From positions 62,001 through 126,000 of the forward strand of contig NZ_SOBW01000009.1 in the NCBI RefSeq assembly GCF_004364975.1: a stretch of 64,000 bases of DNA. Reading direction: 5' to 3'. This document shows positions 1 through 10,026 of the stretch, piece by piece. The notes under the pieces were generated by a model, which saw nothing but the letters and a program-made list of their open reading frames with translations, had not been told where the DNA came from and ran no database searches. The position numbers were made by a program, and so were the translations under genes. Source of the stretch: Gelidibacter sediminis. GTDB taxonomy: Bacteria > Bacteroidota > Bacteroidia > Flavobacteriales > Flavobacteriaceae. How positions within the stretch are numbered: position 1 is the stretch's first letter; every line of letters begins with the position of its first letter.

Positions 1-375
1 CCAGACCATTGTGTGCAGGGCACAAAAGGGGCTGAGTTTCATCCTGATCTTGATACTACCCAATGGGAAGCGATATTTAGAAAAGGTACAGATAAAGCTA
101 TAGACAGTTATAGTGGTTTTTATGATAATGGGTATTTAAAATCTACCGGATTGGCTGGATACTTAAGAGAAAAAGGAGTCTCTCAACTCTACTTGTGTGG
201 TCTCGCCGCAGATATATGTGTGTATTTTTCAACTTACGATGCGTTTAAAGAAGGGTTTGCATGCTTTTTTGTTGAAGATGCCTCCCAAGCACTTGATCAG
301 GAAGTTTATAAAGAATTGAGAAAGGAGATGGAGTATTTGGGAATTCAAATGATCTCTTCAAAAGACATTCAATAG
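1..375 (+). CDS. pncA: Nicotinamidase (PncA), 3' part; gene runs off the left edge
   Basis: Nicotinamidase hydrolyses nicotinamide to nicotinate and ammonia in the cytoplasmic NAD salvage pathway. The frame is already open at base 1 and reads PDHCVQGT, the isochorismatase-fold motif whose Asp and His lie at the metal site. The stop is TAG at 373-375. Further on, GLAADICV carries the expected catalytic cysteine, and FFVEDASQALD matches the end of the family. About 124 residues are visible, so roughly the first 80 or so are missing to the left. The GTG at 13 is an internal codon, not a start. The gene converges on the cytochrome gene that follows. Identity is well supported by two motifs in the expected order; the missing N-terminus cannot be judged. 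Confidence 0.9.
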   Translation, partial: PDHCVQGTKGAEFHPDLDTTQWEAIFRKGTDKAIDSYSGFYDNGYLKSTGLAGYLREKGVSQLYLCGLAADICVYFSTYDAFKEGFACFFVEDASQALDQEVYKELRKEMEYLGIQMISSKDIQ

Positions 376-453
376 TCACAGCATGATCATCATCAGTTAT
401 AACCCCATACTTACAGAGATCATGGGATTTAATTGTTAAAAATATCGATACTC

Positions 454-1485
454 TTATTTTGATTTTTTAAGATCAAACTTTTCTTTATAATATGCAATAA
501 TCGGGGGGAACGGGCCGTATTTATGCTGTTCAGCAGTAAAATTATCTTCCCAAGGGCCATATGGTGTAGACACCGGTTTTAGCTTTAAGTCTGGATAATC
601 TTTTTCCTTATTTGCTTTTTCAGGACGTTTAAAACTGTTAATATATCCTGCCACATGATAAGCTTCTTCATCAGTCAACACAGGCTTTTCTCTCGATGCC
701 AATAAATAAGGCATATTTGCTTTTATAAATTGTGCAGCGGTCAATACGCGGTGCATTCCTGCCCCGTCATTAAAGGTGTCATCACCCCATAATGGTGGGT
801 AAACGTAGCCGTCTTTAAAATCTTCGTGTTTTAAGCCTTGACCATCTTCTTGATGACATTCTATACAATGCTTGGTGAATATTTGTTGCCCTTTGTTTAA
901 GTCTACCGCTGTATTAGGGGGATCTAACTTAGTATAACCTGACACTTTTTTAACCTCGTCTTCAGGAATGCCCTCACTCAACCAATCCATATAAGCCACC
1001 ATGGCTCTCATCTCTCTGGAGTCTATGTCAATTTTCTGACCATTCATACTGCGCTCCATACAACCGTTGATACGGTCTTGAATAGTACCCATTGCATTAG
1101 AGCGCCCCCTAAAAGAAGGGTAGCGCTGGGTGACCCCTGCCCATGACCCTGAACCAGGCCTGTTGCCGGCATCTAAATGACAGCTCGTACATTTTAAATT
1201 GTTCCCGGACAGGCGCATCTTTGGATTTTCAGCTTGTGGGCCTAAGTATTTTTGAGTCTGGGTGAGCAGTTCATAACCGTATTTAACGTCTGGCATTATA
1301 AATGAGTTTGCCATATCTTCCTCTACATTTCTCGGTTGCCAAATGGTAATGGTGCGTTCTGATTTTTGTAATATCTTCGGATTTTTATTAAAAAAATATA
1401 ATCCAATAAAAACGGCAGCCATTAAACCAATTAACGCTGAAATTATAATGGCAATTCGTTTACTTACTATTTTATAGTTAATCAT
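454..1485 (-). CDS. Membrane-anchored dihaem c-type cytochrome, TsdA-like
   Basis: The protein has 343 residues. A hydrophobic segment at about 10-32 looks like a signal anchor, placing the rest in the periplasm. Two haem motifs follow: CTSCH at 99-103 and CIECH at 207-211. Between them, RINGCMERSMNG with Cys142 closely resembles the thiosulfate dehydrogenase (TsdA) and SoxA families, where a cysteine in this position is an axial ligand of the first haem. ANMPY near 258 may hold a Met ligand for the second haem. The likely role is oxidation or interconversion of thiosulfate/tetrathionate or another sulfur substrate with electron transfer to the respiratory chain. No sox genes are nearby, so the substrate is inferred. 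The ATG start at 1485 leads directly into the signal anchor. A related dihaem cytochrome of other function remains possible. Confidence 0.8.
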   Translation of the reverse strand: MINYKIVSKRIAIIISALIGLMAAVFIGLYFFNKNPKILQKSERTITIWQPRNVEEDMANSFIMPDVKYGYELLTQTQKYLGPQAENPKMRLSGNNLKCTSCHLDAGNRPGSGSWAGVTQRYPSFRGRSNAMGTIQDRINGCMERSMNGQKIDIDSREMRAMVAYMDWLSEGIPEDEVKKVSGYTKLDPPNTAVDLNKGQQIFTKHCIECHQEDGQGLKHEDFKDGYVYPPLWGDDTFNDGAGMHRVLTAAQFIKANMPYLLASREKPVLTDEEAYHVAGYINSFKRPEKANKEKDYPDLKLKPVSTPYGPWEDNFTAEQHKYGPFPPIIAYYKEKFDLKKSK

Positions 1486-1673
1486 GGTGTAGATAAATTA
1501 TTACGACCCTTAAAGTTAGCAAACTCTGCAAGGCATATTAACTCATTCAAGACTTATATGCGTGTAAAAACATTATGCTAACCTTAACAGGTGCATTCAT
1601 GAAAGGTGTAATTTTAGATGAGTTTATTGGGTCTTACGGTATACCGACGTCCAATTGATTATAATTGGTGCAT

Positions 1674-4600
1674 TCAGTCCTTCTGTGTTTTTCTAAGTTT
1701 TCTATTTCCAAGTCGGAATTTAACTTTTAACTTTTGCTTTTTTGCTCTTTTACTGTTTTGATCTTGTATAAATTGCAAGTAAAACTTAGACCCTGCGTCT
1801 TCAAAGGTCGTTTTCTCGGGCAAGTTTAAACCATCATTACTTTTAAGGTTTTTCCAGGGTACAGACAACCAGATGTTGGTGTATTCATTCAGTTTTAAAC
1901 GGCCTTCAAAAAACACTTGAATGGCAGAAGATTGAATTTGGGTTCTCGGGATTATAATCTCTCCATCGCGAATTTGAAAGGTTTGGGCAATAGGTCTAAA
2001 TCGTAAATTCTTAAAACGATCGGCTTTTAGCAATGGTACACTTTGCATTAAAGGTTTGTAATTGTATAAGGTTAAACTATCAATTTCTAACTTTAGAATT
2101 CCATTTAAAGAATTCATATTGATTTTTCCATCATTATTGGCAGTACCATTGGCTGTTAGTCTGTAGCTGAGGTTACCAGAAATTTGATCGGCTTTCCTTA
2201 GATCGTCATTGTTAAAGTAATCAAATCTGGTCACAAGTTCGTGGAGATTCAAGTTCTGTACGTCCATGTCAATGTTTACAGGTGTTTGATCTCCAGCACT
2301 GATGCCTATATCCACATCCATTGCTATTTTACCGCCATAGAAGTCTAGTTGTGTGTCCTGAATTTTAAAGCGGCCTTTAGTATCAAAAAGAAGTTGCGAT
2401 TGGTAGCTGGTAATGTCAAATTCTTTATGTTTTAGTGTGTCAACTTTTAATGCAATGGCAGGGTAAAAGGATGTGTTGATTCTATACAACACTTCTTTCC
2501 ACTTTTTTAAATTTAGAGTTTTCCTTTCCGTATTTTTTTTGGTGGTTGATTCTGACCGGTCTAAAAACTCCTTAATATTGCGGGTATCTAAATAAGGGGC
2601 GTATATTGAGAAGTCTGAACTGTGCTGTCTGATTTCAGAGGATCCATTGATGAAATCTGAAAAATTATCAATAGCTCCGGAGAAAAACACCTTGCTTTTG
2701 CCGGGTAATTGGATGTCTAAGGTCTTAAGGGTAGCTAAATCATTATGAATTTGTATGTGTAAACTGTCTACAGGAATCTGAAGATCGGCAGCTTCAAAAT
2801 CTACCAGGGTACCGCCAATTTTTAGATCACCGGAAGCCTCAGAATTAAGGAGTTCCAAATTTTTGGATTGACCTTTATAATGGCCTATGAATTCAAAATC
2901 ACCCGACCTAAATACAAAATTGGTTGTTTTTAAATAATCATTTAAATCTGCCGATTTTCCTTTCACCCGCATTGAAAAATCGAGATTGAACGGATTGTCA
3001 TTCAACAAGTCTGCTCTACTGGTATGCGCATTAATTTCACCAAGAATGTGCGCAACAGTAGATTTATAGGTTAAATCTAAATGGTCTAACTTTAATATGG
3101 AATCATTTTCGAAATATACCTGAGCAGCAATCCTTTCTGTAATCAGATCCCTGAATTTTAGCGAATCTATTGCCAATTGAATCTCAGGGTTGAATTTATT
3201 GACATCTTTAAAAATGGTGTGTAATGCTTTTTTATCATTAGATATTGATGATGCTGTATTATCGAAAGAATTGATAGTCGTTAAAAGTTGATCGCCATCA
3301 AAATAGGGTGCAGCTATTTTTAAAAACACCGAGCCTTCTTCTTCAATTTCATCCAACAAAAAGTTTGGAAATTCTTTAATATGGCCATTAAGCTGAATAG
3401 GATCAAATTCGTCAATCTCCAAGTTGAAGCGCTTCAAAACAATATCTGATCGATCTACAAACAATGCTAAGGAATCTATGGCAATATCCATTTGGGCAGG
3501 CGGGTAGTGCAGTGTTGTGTTGGTAAGCGTTAAGTCGCCTTTCGCACTTTTTAAAAGTTCGTTAAAAGCCCGTACATTGCCATTAACTTTTCCATTAAAC
3601 TTAAAATGACCGGAATCTATTCGGAATAATTCAATGTTGAAAAGAGTCTTAAACACCTTTAACGATCCTTCAGATGTTGCATCGGCATTCAAATAAATAG
3701 CTTCCTTTAACCGGCTTTCTGGTGGATACACCTTTATGCTGCCTTTAAGATTGGACAACGCATCCTCATACTTAAAATTGAAATTTTGTAGAACAATAGT
3801 CTCAGAATCTTTAAATTCTATTCTCGAGGTGACGTCATTGATCATTACATCTTTAAAGGTCAATGCTTTTACATCGATATCAAATTGCGGATGAAATTGG
3901 CTATATACCGCTTCTAAGGTTTCATGTAATGTTTGTCTATCTGACTGTTTTGCTTTGGATTCTGGTACAAATTCTTGTGCCATAGTTATGACTTCAGAAA
4001 TATTGAGGTTTTCAGAAGCTAATATAATTTGGCTGGTAGTAGGGGCAGCGGGCGATTTGGAAAGTAAACCTGCAATGTTTTTTAATGTGCCTCTAAAGAT
4101 TAAATTTTCCCCATTGGGAAGGTTGACGGTCAATTCCGTTAATTTCGAAATCTCATTTTGTAAGTCTATGGTAATTGATTGGATGGGAAGTTGGAGGCCA
4201 TTTTTCTTGAGTACAACACGTGTATCGTTCAGCCTAAAACGTCCAGTAGATTTATTCAAAATTTGAAAGATGTTAGGGATGTCGCCTGAAATAATGGTAT
4301 TTAACTGGAAAGATCCGCCTTTAAAGTCAAAATTATCAGTGTCTATGAGTTTGGTCAAGGTTTCATTTTTCCCTTTTAAACTAACGTTTGCTTGTATAAA
4401 GTTGGCAGCTTGGGGTGTGCTCTGATAATATGAATTGACAGTTGTTAGCCTAATGTCATCAAATTGACCGTTAAGCATGTCGAAGGTTATTTTGATATCT
4501 TTTGATGATTTTTTCGAACGTCCTAGACTGTCGCTGCTGTAAATATCAGTGGTCAAATTTCCATTGAATGCAGCATTTTTTAAATGAATGTTGTTGGAAA

Positions 4601-5624
4601 TAACGATCTCATTATTGATGGTTGAGAAAATTGCTTCAACATCTGGGTTGTTTCCAAAAGCAAATTTACCCTCAATTTTGATGGTACTTTCAAATGGTTT
4701 AAGAATCTCGTAAGCTTTTAATTTACTGGCAATACTATCACTCAATAATCTTTTGACAGCTTTAAAATCGGTGCTACTGTTTTGTAGATCAAACATAAAG
4801 CCATTAGCCGCCGCCAAATTAAAAGCTGCTGACAATTGAAAATTTTGGTCGTCTATATGTATTGGGAATTGGGGAATATTAATTGTATCCTCCCTTAAAT
4901 TAACAGTAAATGTTGGTTTTCCTATAACACGGGCATTTTTTAGGAAACTCCCTTTTTTAGTATTAAAACCTAAATGATTAACTGTTATGTCTAACCATGT
5001 GCTCCCTTTTAATTGATGCTGATTGCCTTTAAAGGTTGTTCTTAAATTATGAATGTGGAAATTGAGATCTTTATCCAAGAGTGTATCCTTATTACTATAC
5101 CTAATATTTTCCAATACTACGGTAGCCCCGTTTTGATGCAACCACGTAGGAAGTTGAAATCCTTCTTGATCTTGTTGTTTATTGCGTTTAAGATTTTCAT
5201 GATAAACACGTGATTTTTTACTGATAACTTCAGAAGTAAAAACCGCATTTTTGACACCTATTTTTCTGAATATAAAATTCCCCCTTATTAAATTTCCGGC
5301 GCCCATGACTAATTGCGCTTCTTCAATTTGAAGCGTTGTAAATTGGTCCGTAATTGTATCGGTGTTGGTATGTTTAATGTCCTTTAGAGTGAAGCCAACG
5401 TTTGGAAACCCGCTTAAAAAGCTTGCATTAATTTTCCCGATAACTAAGGTGCCCGAAGTATTCTCGGCGTACCATTCCTGAACCATATCTAAAACGCTAG
5501 CTCTATTAAACCAACCTATCGTAAATAAGCCGATAGGAACTAGAATTATTATGGCAAGGACGATAAGGAGGCGCCGCCACCATTTTCGGGGTTTTGGAAT
5601 GTTATTGGCCTTTGGGGATTTCAA
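1674..5624 (-). CDS. Very large AsmA-family membrane protein
   Basis: The protein has 1316 residues. The N-terminus is basic (KPRKWWRR) and followed by one transmembrane helix at about 18-40. The rest is a long beta-rich body with recurring LNL/FKGG-type segments and no cysteine-based active site. The C-terminal part (about 1090-1280), with SGNLSYRLTANGTANNDGKINMNS-like text split over several strands, matches the AsmA C-terminal region. AsmA/TamB-like proteins are bridge-like envelope proteins linked to phospholipid transport or outer-membrane assembly. Large versions are common in Bacteroidota. The protein is anchored in the inner membrane with its body in the periplasm. It stands alone, with 188 bases to the cytochrome gene downstream and a pseudogene upstream. 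Family assignment is firm; the cellular role here is inferred. Confidence 0.82.
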   Translation of the reverse strand: MKSPKANNIPKPRKWWRRLLIVLAIIILVPIGLFTIGWFNRASVLDMVQEWYAENTSGTLVIGKINASFLSGFPNVGFTLKDIKHTNTDTITDQFTTLQIEEAQLVMGAGNLIRGNFIFRKIGVKNAVFTSEVISKKSRVYHENLKRNKQQDQEGFQLPTWLHQNGATVVLENIRYSNKDTLLDKDLNFHIHNLRTTFKGNQHQLKGSTWLDITVNHLGFNTKKGSFLKNARVIGKPTFTVNLREDTINIPQFPIHIDDQNFQLSAAFNLAAANGFMFDLQNSSTDFKAVKRLLSDSIASKLKAYEILKPFESTIKIEGKFAFGNNPDVEAIFSTINNEIVISNNIHLKNAAFNGNLTTDIYSSDSLGRSKKSSKDIKITFDMLNGQFDDIRLTTVNSYYQSTPQAANFIQANVSLKGKNETLTKLIDTDNFDFKGGSFQLNTIISGDIPNIFQILNKSTGRFRLNDTRVVLKKNGLQLPIQSITIDLQNEISKLTELTVNLPNGENLIFRGTLKNIAGLLSKSPAAPTTSQIILASENLNISEVITMAQEFVPESKAKQSDRQTLHETLEAVYSQFHPQFDIDVKALTFKDVMINDVTSRIEFKDSETIVLQNFNFKYEDALSNLKGSIKVYPPESRLKEAIYLNADATSEGSLKVFKTLFNIELFRIDSGHFKFNGKVNGNVRAFNELLKSAKGDLTLTNTTLHYPPAQMDIAIDSLALFVDRSDIVLKRFNLEIDEFDPIQLNGHIKEFPNFLLDEIEEEGSVFLKIAAPYFDGDQLLTTINSFDNTASSISNDKKALHTIFKDVNKFNPEIQLAIDSLKFRDLITERIAAQVYFENDSILKLDHLDLTYKSTVAHILGEINAHTSRADLLNDNPFNLDFSMRVKGKSADLNDYLKTTNFVFRSGDFEFIGHYKGQSKNLELLNSEASGDLKIGGTLVDFEAADLQIPVDSLHIQIHNDLATLKTLDIQLPGKSKVFFSGAIDNFSDFINGSSEIRQHSSDFSIYAPYLDTRNIKEFLDRSESTTKKNTERKTLNLKKWKEVLYRINTSFYPAIALKVDTLKHKEFDITSYQSQLLFDTKGRFKIQDTQLDFYGGKIAMDVDIGISAGDQTPVNIDMDVQNLNLHELVTRFDYFNNDDLRKADQISGNLSYRLTANGTANNDGKINMNSLNGILKLEIDSLTLYNYKPLMQSVPLLKADRFKNLRFRPIAQTFQIRDGEIIIPRTQIQSSAIQVFFEGRLKLNEYTNIWLSVPWKNLKSNDGLNLPEKTTFEDAGSKFYLQFIQDQNSKRAKKQKLKVKFRLGNRKLRKTQKD

Positions 5625-5850
5625 GTTTGAAATTTATTGAAAAATAAGGAGAAATTTTGGGTTGGAAAACATAAGGATGAAAATACTTTCACTCAGCCTG
5701 GTCTGATAAACTGTATAAAACAACATGTCAATACGCCTAAAATAGCGTTTGTTAAACACATAAGGTTAAGGATTAAGCCTGAAGCTGCAATTTTAGGGTT
5801 TTTATAATTTTAATTTCTTTTAAAACGACAATTGTGATAAGGTTTAGAAA

Positions 5851-6335
5851 GTGAAGACATATTTACCGTTAATCAGTTGGGGTTTCCTAATTTGCCAACT
5901 TAAGGAACCGTCAAGCACATTCTGCTGAATTGGCCACTCAAGCAATTTTAGGAACACCAGTAAACATTTTAGAAAAGGAAAATAGTTGGACTTTAACCCA
6001 AACACCTGACAAATATTGAGCTTGGATAGATAGTGGCGCCATTGAAGAAATCAATCAGGCCGAATTTGATCGTTGGAAGGCTAGTATTATTTTTTGGTAA
6101 TAAAGCCACTGAGCCGTCACCAGGTGGTGTTGTTCATGTGGGTATGTGGGTAGGAATTAACGAGTTTATTCATTCTTCAGGCCGTGTTAAAATTTACAGT
6201 GTCGACAAAGACGCTCCAAATTTTGATGCTTATAACCTTAACAGATATGTGCGAACAAAACGCATCATTAATAGTGATGTTGGGGAGATAATTAATTTGA
6301 CCGAAACTAATGAGTTTGAAGTGGCTGCTCAGTAG
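5851..6335 (+). pseudogene. Decayed SH3-NlpC/P60 (C40) peptidase gene lacking its catalytic centre
   Basis: Three frames together resemble a Bacteroidota SH3-NlpC/P60 cell-wall peptidase. From 5851 a lipoprotein-like start (VKTYLPLISWGFLICQ) breaks off. From 5909 a second frame reads HSAELATQAILGTPVNILEK and then DSGAIEEINQAEFDRWKAS, the usual SH3 part, interrupted by TGA at 6017 and closed by TAA at 6098. A third frame then gives HVGMWVGINEFIHSSGRVKI and APNFDAYNLNRYVRTKRI, the C-terminal half of the peptidase domain with its His. The segment that should hold the catalytic Cys, expected between FDRWKAS and LVLFFG, is absent. So there is at least one nonsense change, two frame changes and a sizeable deletion. 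The intact enzyme would have cut peptidoglycan stem peptides. This copy should be non-functional. Confidence 0.8.
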
Positions 6336-6426
6336 GATTTAAGTAGCATCTAGCTGGTGAAACATTAGCAAGGGCATTTTTTAAGACGGATATTAGTCCA
6401 TCACAAAAACTATAAACACCGTGAGC

Positions 6427-6466
6427 AAAAAAAATCCTGACGTCAATAGAGGTCAGGATTTTTTTT
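6427..6466. terminator. Bidirectional rho-independent terminator
   Basis: The stem is AAAAAAAATCCTGAC (6427-6441) with its complement at 6452-6466 and a 10-base loop. It is flanked by an A-run on one side and a T-run on the other, so it can work in both directions. It lies 33 bases beyond the secA stop and also closes off the decayed peptidase gene arriving on the other strand. Confidence 0.85.
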
Positions 6467-6498
6467 AGTTATAATAATTCTGCTTTCACAGGTGTTCT

Positions 6499-9400
6499 TT
6501 ATTCTTCAGTTAACACCCAATCGCCTTTAATTAATAAAGGTTCTGCTTGTTTGTACTTTAGAGTTCTGTTTTCGCCACTCATCACATTCTTGATGGTCAC
6601 TCTATCATTACGACCAATTTTAGGTTTGTCGCGAACTATAGTTTCTACAACTTCCTGACGTTGGTTCATGTTTCCTGCGGCTCTACTTTGTGCTGAACGT
6701 TCATCCAAATTAGGAATTTCCTCTTTGGTAGTTTCCAACTTTTCTTTTGAACGTTTCTCACGAGCTTCCTGAATGGCATCTGTGGTTTCAGAAGGCAATT
6801 CGCCTTTAAATAAGAATGAAATCACATCTTTATTCACTTGATCAATCATCACCTTAAACAATTCAAACGCTTCAAATTTATAGATCAATAAAGGATCTTT
6901 TTGCTCATGTACCGCCAATTGAACCGATTGTTTTAACTCATCCATTTTACGTAAATGCGTTTTCCATGCATCGTCAACAATGGCAAGTGTAATGTTTTTC
7001 TCAAAATCATTAATCAACTGTTTCCCGTTAGTATTGTAGGCTTTTTCAAGATCAGTAACAACCTGCAAACTTTTTACACCATCCGTAAAAGGCACTACGA
7101 TACGCTTAAACTTGTCTCGTTGGTTTTCATAAACATTTTGAATTACAGGAAATGCCATATCCGCATTGCGCTGCATTTTTTCTTTGTAGTGGTTGAACGC
7201 CGCTTTGTAAATGACACCGGCAATTTCTTGTTCTGACATTTTACCAAATTCAGCTTCAGTAATTGGAGAACTCATAGAGAAATAACGAATCAATTCGAAC
7301 TCAAAATTCTTAAAATCGTTAGCCGCTTTATTGGTTTGGGTGATGCCTTCTGAGGTATCAAAAATCATATTAGCCAAATCGACACGCAAACGCTCACCAT
7401 GTAAGGCATGACGACGACGCTTGTAAATCACCTCACGTTGCGCATTCATCACATCATCATATTCTAACAAACGCTTACGAACACCAAAGTTATTCTCCTC
7501 AACTTTTTTCTGTGCACGTTCAATAGATTTAGAAATCATAGAGTGCTGAATCACTTCACCTTCCTCTAAGCCCATTCTGTCCATCATTTTGGCAATACGT
7601 TCACTACCAAAAAGACGCATCAAGTTATCTTCCAAAGAGACATAAAACTGTGAACTTCCTGGATCTCCCTGACGACCTGCACGACCACGCAACTGTCTGT
7701 CCACACGTCTGGAGTCATGACGCTCAGTCCCTACAATGGCCAAACCGCCTGCTTTCTTAACTTCTTCCGTTAATTTAATATCCGTACCACGACCCGCCAT
7801 ATTGGTAGCAATGGTCACCTGACCTGGTTGTCCCGCTTCCGCAACAATATCGGCCTCTTTTTTATGGAGTTTCGCGTTCAGTACGTTGTGTGGTACTTTG
7901 CGAAGGGTGAGCATTTTTCCTAACAACTCACTGATTTCAACAGAAGTTGTACCAATCAATACAGGACGGCCAGCTTGAGAAAGTTTTGTAACTTCATCAA
8001 TAACTGCGTTATACTTCTCACGTTTAGTTTTGTAAACTAAATCTTCTCTATCATCACGTGCAATTGGTCTATTGGTTGGAATTTCAACTACGTCCAATTT
8101 ATAGATTTCCCAAAACTCGCCAGCTTCAGTTACCGCAGTACCCGTCATACCTGACAGTTTGCGATACATTCTGAAGTAATTTTGCAGTGTTACCGTAGCA
8201 AATGTTTGGGTTACCGCTTCAATTTTTACGTTTTCTTTGGCTTCAATCGCTTGGTGTAATCCATCGCTATAACGACGGCCATCCATAATACGACCAGTTT
8301 GTTCATCAACAATCATCACCTTATTGTCAATGACTACGTATTGAATGTCTTTTTCAAATAGGGCATAAGCCTTCAATAGTTGGCTTAGTGTATGGATACG
8401 TTCAGACTTGATGCCGAAATCTCTAAATAATTCTTCTTTAGCTTCAGCTTCTTCTTCCTTTGAAAGATTCTGTGCTTCAATTTTTGAGATTTCCATCCCA
8501 ATTTCTGGCATCACAAAGAAGTTGGGATCATCATCACCTGATAAAAACTCAACACCTTTATCTGTTAATTCAACTTGATTGTTTTTTTCGTCAATCACGT
8601 AGTACAGTTCCGCATCTACCTTAGGCATTTCGCGATTATTGTCCTGCATGTATTGGTTTTCCGTTTTTTGGAGGAGTTGCTTGATGCCTTCTTCACTTAA
8701 AAACTTGATTAAAGCCTTATTTTTAGGAATACCTCTATACACACGAAGGAGTTTAAAACCACCTTCTTTGGTATCGCCTTCAGCAATCAGCTTTTTAGCT
8801 TCTGCCAAAACACCCGTTAAATAGGCGCGTTGTGCAGCAGCAATACTATCTACCTTTGGTTTTAGTTCTGTAAATTCATGACGATCACCCTGTGGTACTG
8901 GTCCAGAAATAATTAACGGCGTACGCGCGTCATCCACCAATACGGAATCCACCTCATCTACAATTGCAAAATGATGCGGACGCTGCACTAAATCGTCAGG
9001 CGAGTGCGCCATGTTATCACGTAGGTAATCAAAACCAAACTCATTATTGGTGCCGTAGGTAATGTCTGCCAAATATGCTTTTTTACGAGCGGCTGAATTA
9101 GGCTGGTGGTAGTCAATACAATCTACCGTCATCCCGTGGAACTCAAATAGTGGTGCCATCCATGCACTATCACGTTTTGCCAAGTAATCATTCACTGTTA
9201 CCAAATGCACGCCGTTACCAGCAAGCGCATTGAGGTACATTGGAAGTGACGCTACAAGCGTTTTACCTTCACCCGTTTGCATCTCAGCAATCTTACCTTG
9301 GTGTAAGGCCACACCACCTATTAATTGCACATCATAATGAATCATGTCCCAAGTGATTGGCTTGCCGGCAGCATCCCAAGAATTTGCCCAAATAGCTTTA

Positions 9401-9855
9401 TCATCTTCTAAGGTGACATAGTCTTTGCTTCCAGAAATTTCACGATCAAAAGTATTTGCCGTAACTGTGATGGAAGTATTATGAACAAAGCGCTTTGCAG
9501 TTTCTTTAACCACCCCAAAAGCTTCAGGAAGAATGTCGTTTAAGACTTCTTCTGTGGCTTTATAAATATCGTCTTTAATACGGTCAATTTTCTGATAAAT
9601 ATCTTCACGTTCATCAATATCATCTGTTGCTTCAGCATCTTTCTGAAGTTTTTCAATGGTATCATTAAAAGGCTTACGCGCGGCTGCTATTTTGGATTTG
9701 AAATACGCTGTTTTCGCCCTTAATTCGTCATGCGATAAGGCTTCTAAGGCTTTTTCAAAAGTTTTGACTTGTTCTACTATAGGAGTGATGGCTTTGACAT
9801 CCTGTTTGGATTTATCGCCAACAAAAACCTTCAATATTGAATCTAAAAAACTCAT
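6499..9855 (-). CDS. secA: Protein translocase ATPase SecA
   Basis: SecA is the peripheral motor ATPase that pushes preproteins through SecYEG. At 1118 residues it is longer than the roughly 840-900 of most bacteria and typical of the Bacteroidota form, which carries extra charged insertions (for example around 60-100 and 370-450). The Walker A motif MQTGEGKT is near 190-197 and the DEAD-like IVDEVDSVLVDDARTPLI follows. The second helicase domain contains TNMAGRGTDI and QLRGRAGRQGD. The C-terminus ends GDWVLTEE with no CxCxSGxxxxxCH zinc-binding tail, as is common in this phylum. The ATG start at 9855 has a -7 box upstream at 9939-9946, and a terminator follows the stop. Identity is certain. 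Confidence 0.98.
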   Translation of the reverse strand: MSFLDSILKVFVGDKSKQDVKAITPIVEQVKTFEKALEALSHDELRAKTAYFKSKIAAARKPFNDTIEKLQKDAEATDDIDEREDIYQKIDRIKDDIYKATEEVLNDILPEAFGVVKETAKRFVHNTSITVTANTFDREISGSKDYVTLEDDKAIWANSWDAAGKPITWDMIHYDVQLIGGVALHQGKIAEMQTGEGKTLVASLPMYLNALAGNGVHLVTVNDYLAKRDSAWMAPLFEFHGMTVDCIDYHQPNSAARKKAYLADITYGTNNEFGFDYLRDNMAHSPDDLVQRPHHFAIVDEVDSVLVDDARTPLIISGPVPQGDRHEFTELKPKVDSIAAAQRAYLTGVLAEAKKLIAEGDTKEGGFKLLRVYRGIPKNKALIKFLSEEGIKQLLQKTENQYMQDNNREMPKVDAELYYVIDEKNNQVELTDKGVEFLSGDDDPNFFVMPEIGMEISKIEAQNLSKEEEAEAKEELFRDFGIKSERIHTLSQLLKAYALFEKDIQYVVIDNKVMIVDEQTGRIMDGRRYSDGLHQAIEAKENVKIEAVTQTFATVTLQNYFRMYRKLSGMTGTAVTEAGEFWEIYKLDVVEIPTNRPIARDDREDLVYKTKREKYNAVIDEVTKLSQAGRPVLIGTTSVEISELLGKMLTLRKVPHNVLNAKLHKKEADIVAEAGQPGQVTIATNMAGRGTDIKLTEEVKKAGGLAIVGTERHDSRRVDRQLRGRAGRQGDPGSSQFYVSLEDNLMRLFGSERIAKMMDRMGLEEGEVIQHSMISKSIERAQKKVEENNFGVRKRLLEYDDVMNAQREVIYKRRRHALHGERLRVDLANMIFDTSEGITQTNKAANDFKNFEFELIRYFSMSSPITEAEFGKMSEQEIAGVIYKAAFNHYKEKMQRNADMAFPVIQNVYENQRDKFKRIVVPFTDGVKSLQVVTDLEKAYNTNGKQLINDFEKNITLAIVDDAWKTHLRKMDELKQSVQLAVHEQKDPLLIYKFEAFELFKVMIDQVNKDVISFLFKGELPSETTDAIQEAREKRSKEKLETTKEEIPNLDERSAQSRAAGNMNQRQEVVETIVRDKPKIGRNDRVTIKNVMSGENRTLKYKQAEPLLIKGDWVLTEE

Positions 9856-9938
9856 AAGGTATTATTGTTTACACGTTGACAAGCGCCGTGTAGATTAATA
9901 TATGTTTATTTGTATGCTGTTTTGCCATTTAAGGCTTA

Positions 9939-9946
9939 CAAAGATA
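9939..9946 (-). promoter_or_regulatory. -7 promoter element of secA
   Basis: On the minus strand this reads TATCTTTG, an exact match to the Bacteroidota -7 consensus TAnnTTTG. It lies 83 bases before the secA start, leaving a leader of about 75 bases. The -33 region is poor (TTTA instead of TTTG), so strength cannot be judged by eye. Confidence 0.6.
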
Positions 9947-9980
9947 CGGTTTGTGCTAAGGTTATTAAAAAATAGCGCAC

Positions 9981-10007
9981 AAAAAAAGTCTCTTAAGGAG
10001 ACTTTTT
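9981..10007 (-). terminator. Rho-independent terminator after the DUF2795 gene
   Basis: The stem is GTCTC (9988-9992) with GAGAC (9998-10002) and a five-base loop. An A-run at 9981-9987 becomes the T-run when read on the minus strand. It lies 20 bases past the stop of the DUF2795 gene and upstream of the secA promoter, so it insulates the two units. Confidence 0.7.
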
Positions 10008-10026
10008 AACTAATTTTTTTATCTAT

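Noticed and set aside
3955-4266. Plus-strand frame opposite the AsmA gene, and similar frames opposite secA and uup
   Set aside because: These lie wholly within well-supported genes on the other strand and show no family resemblance.
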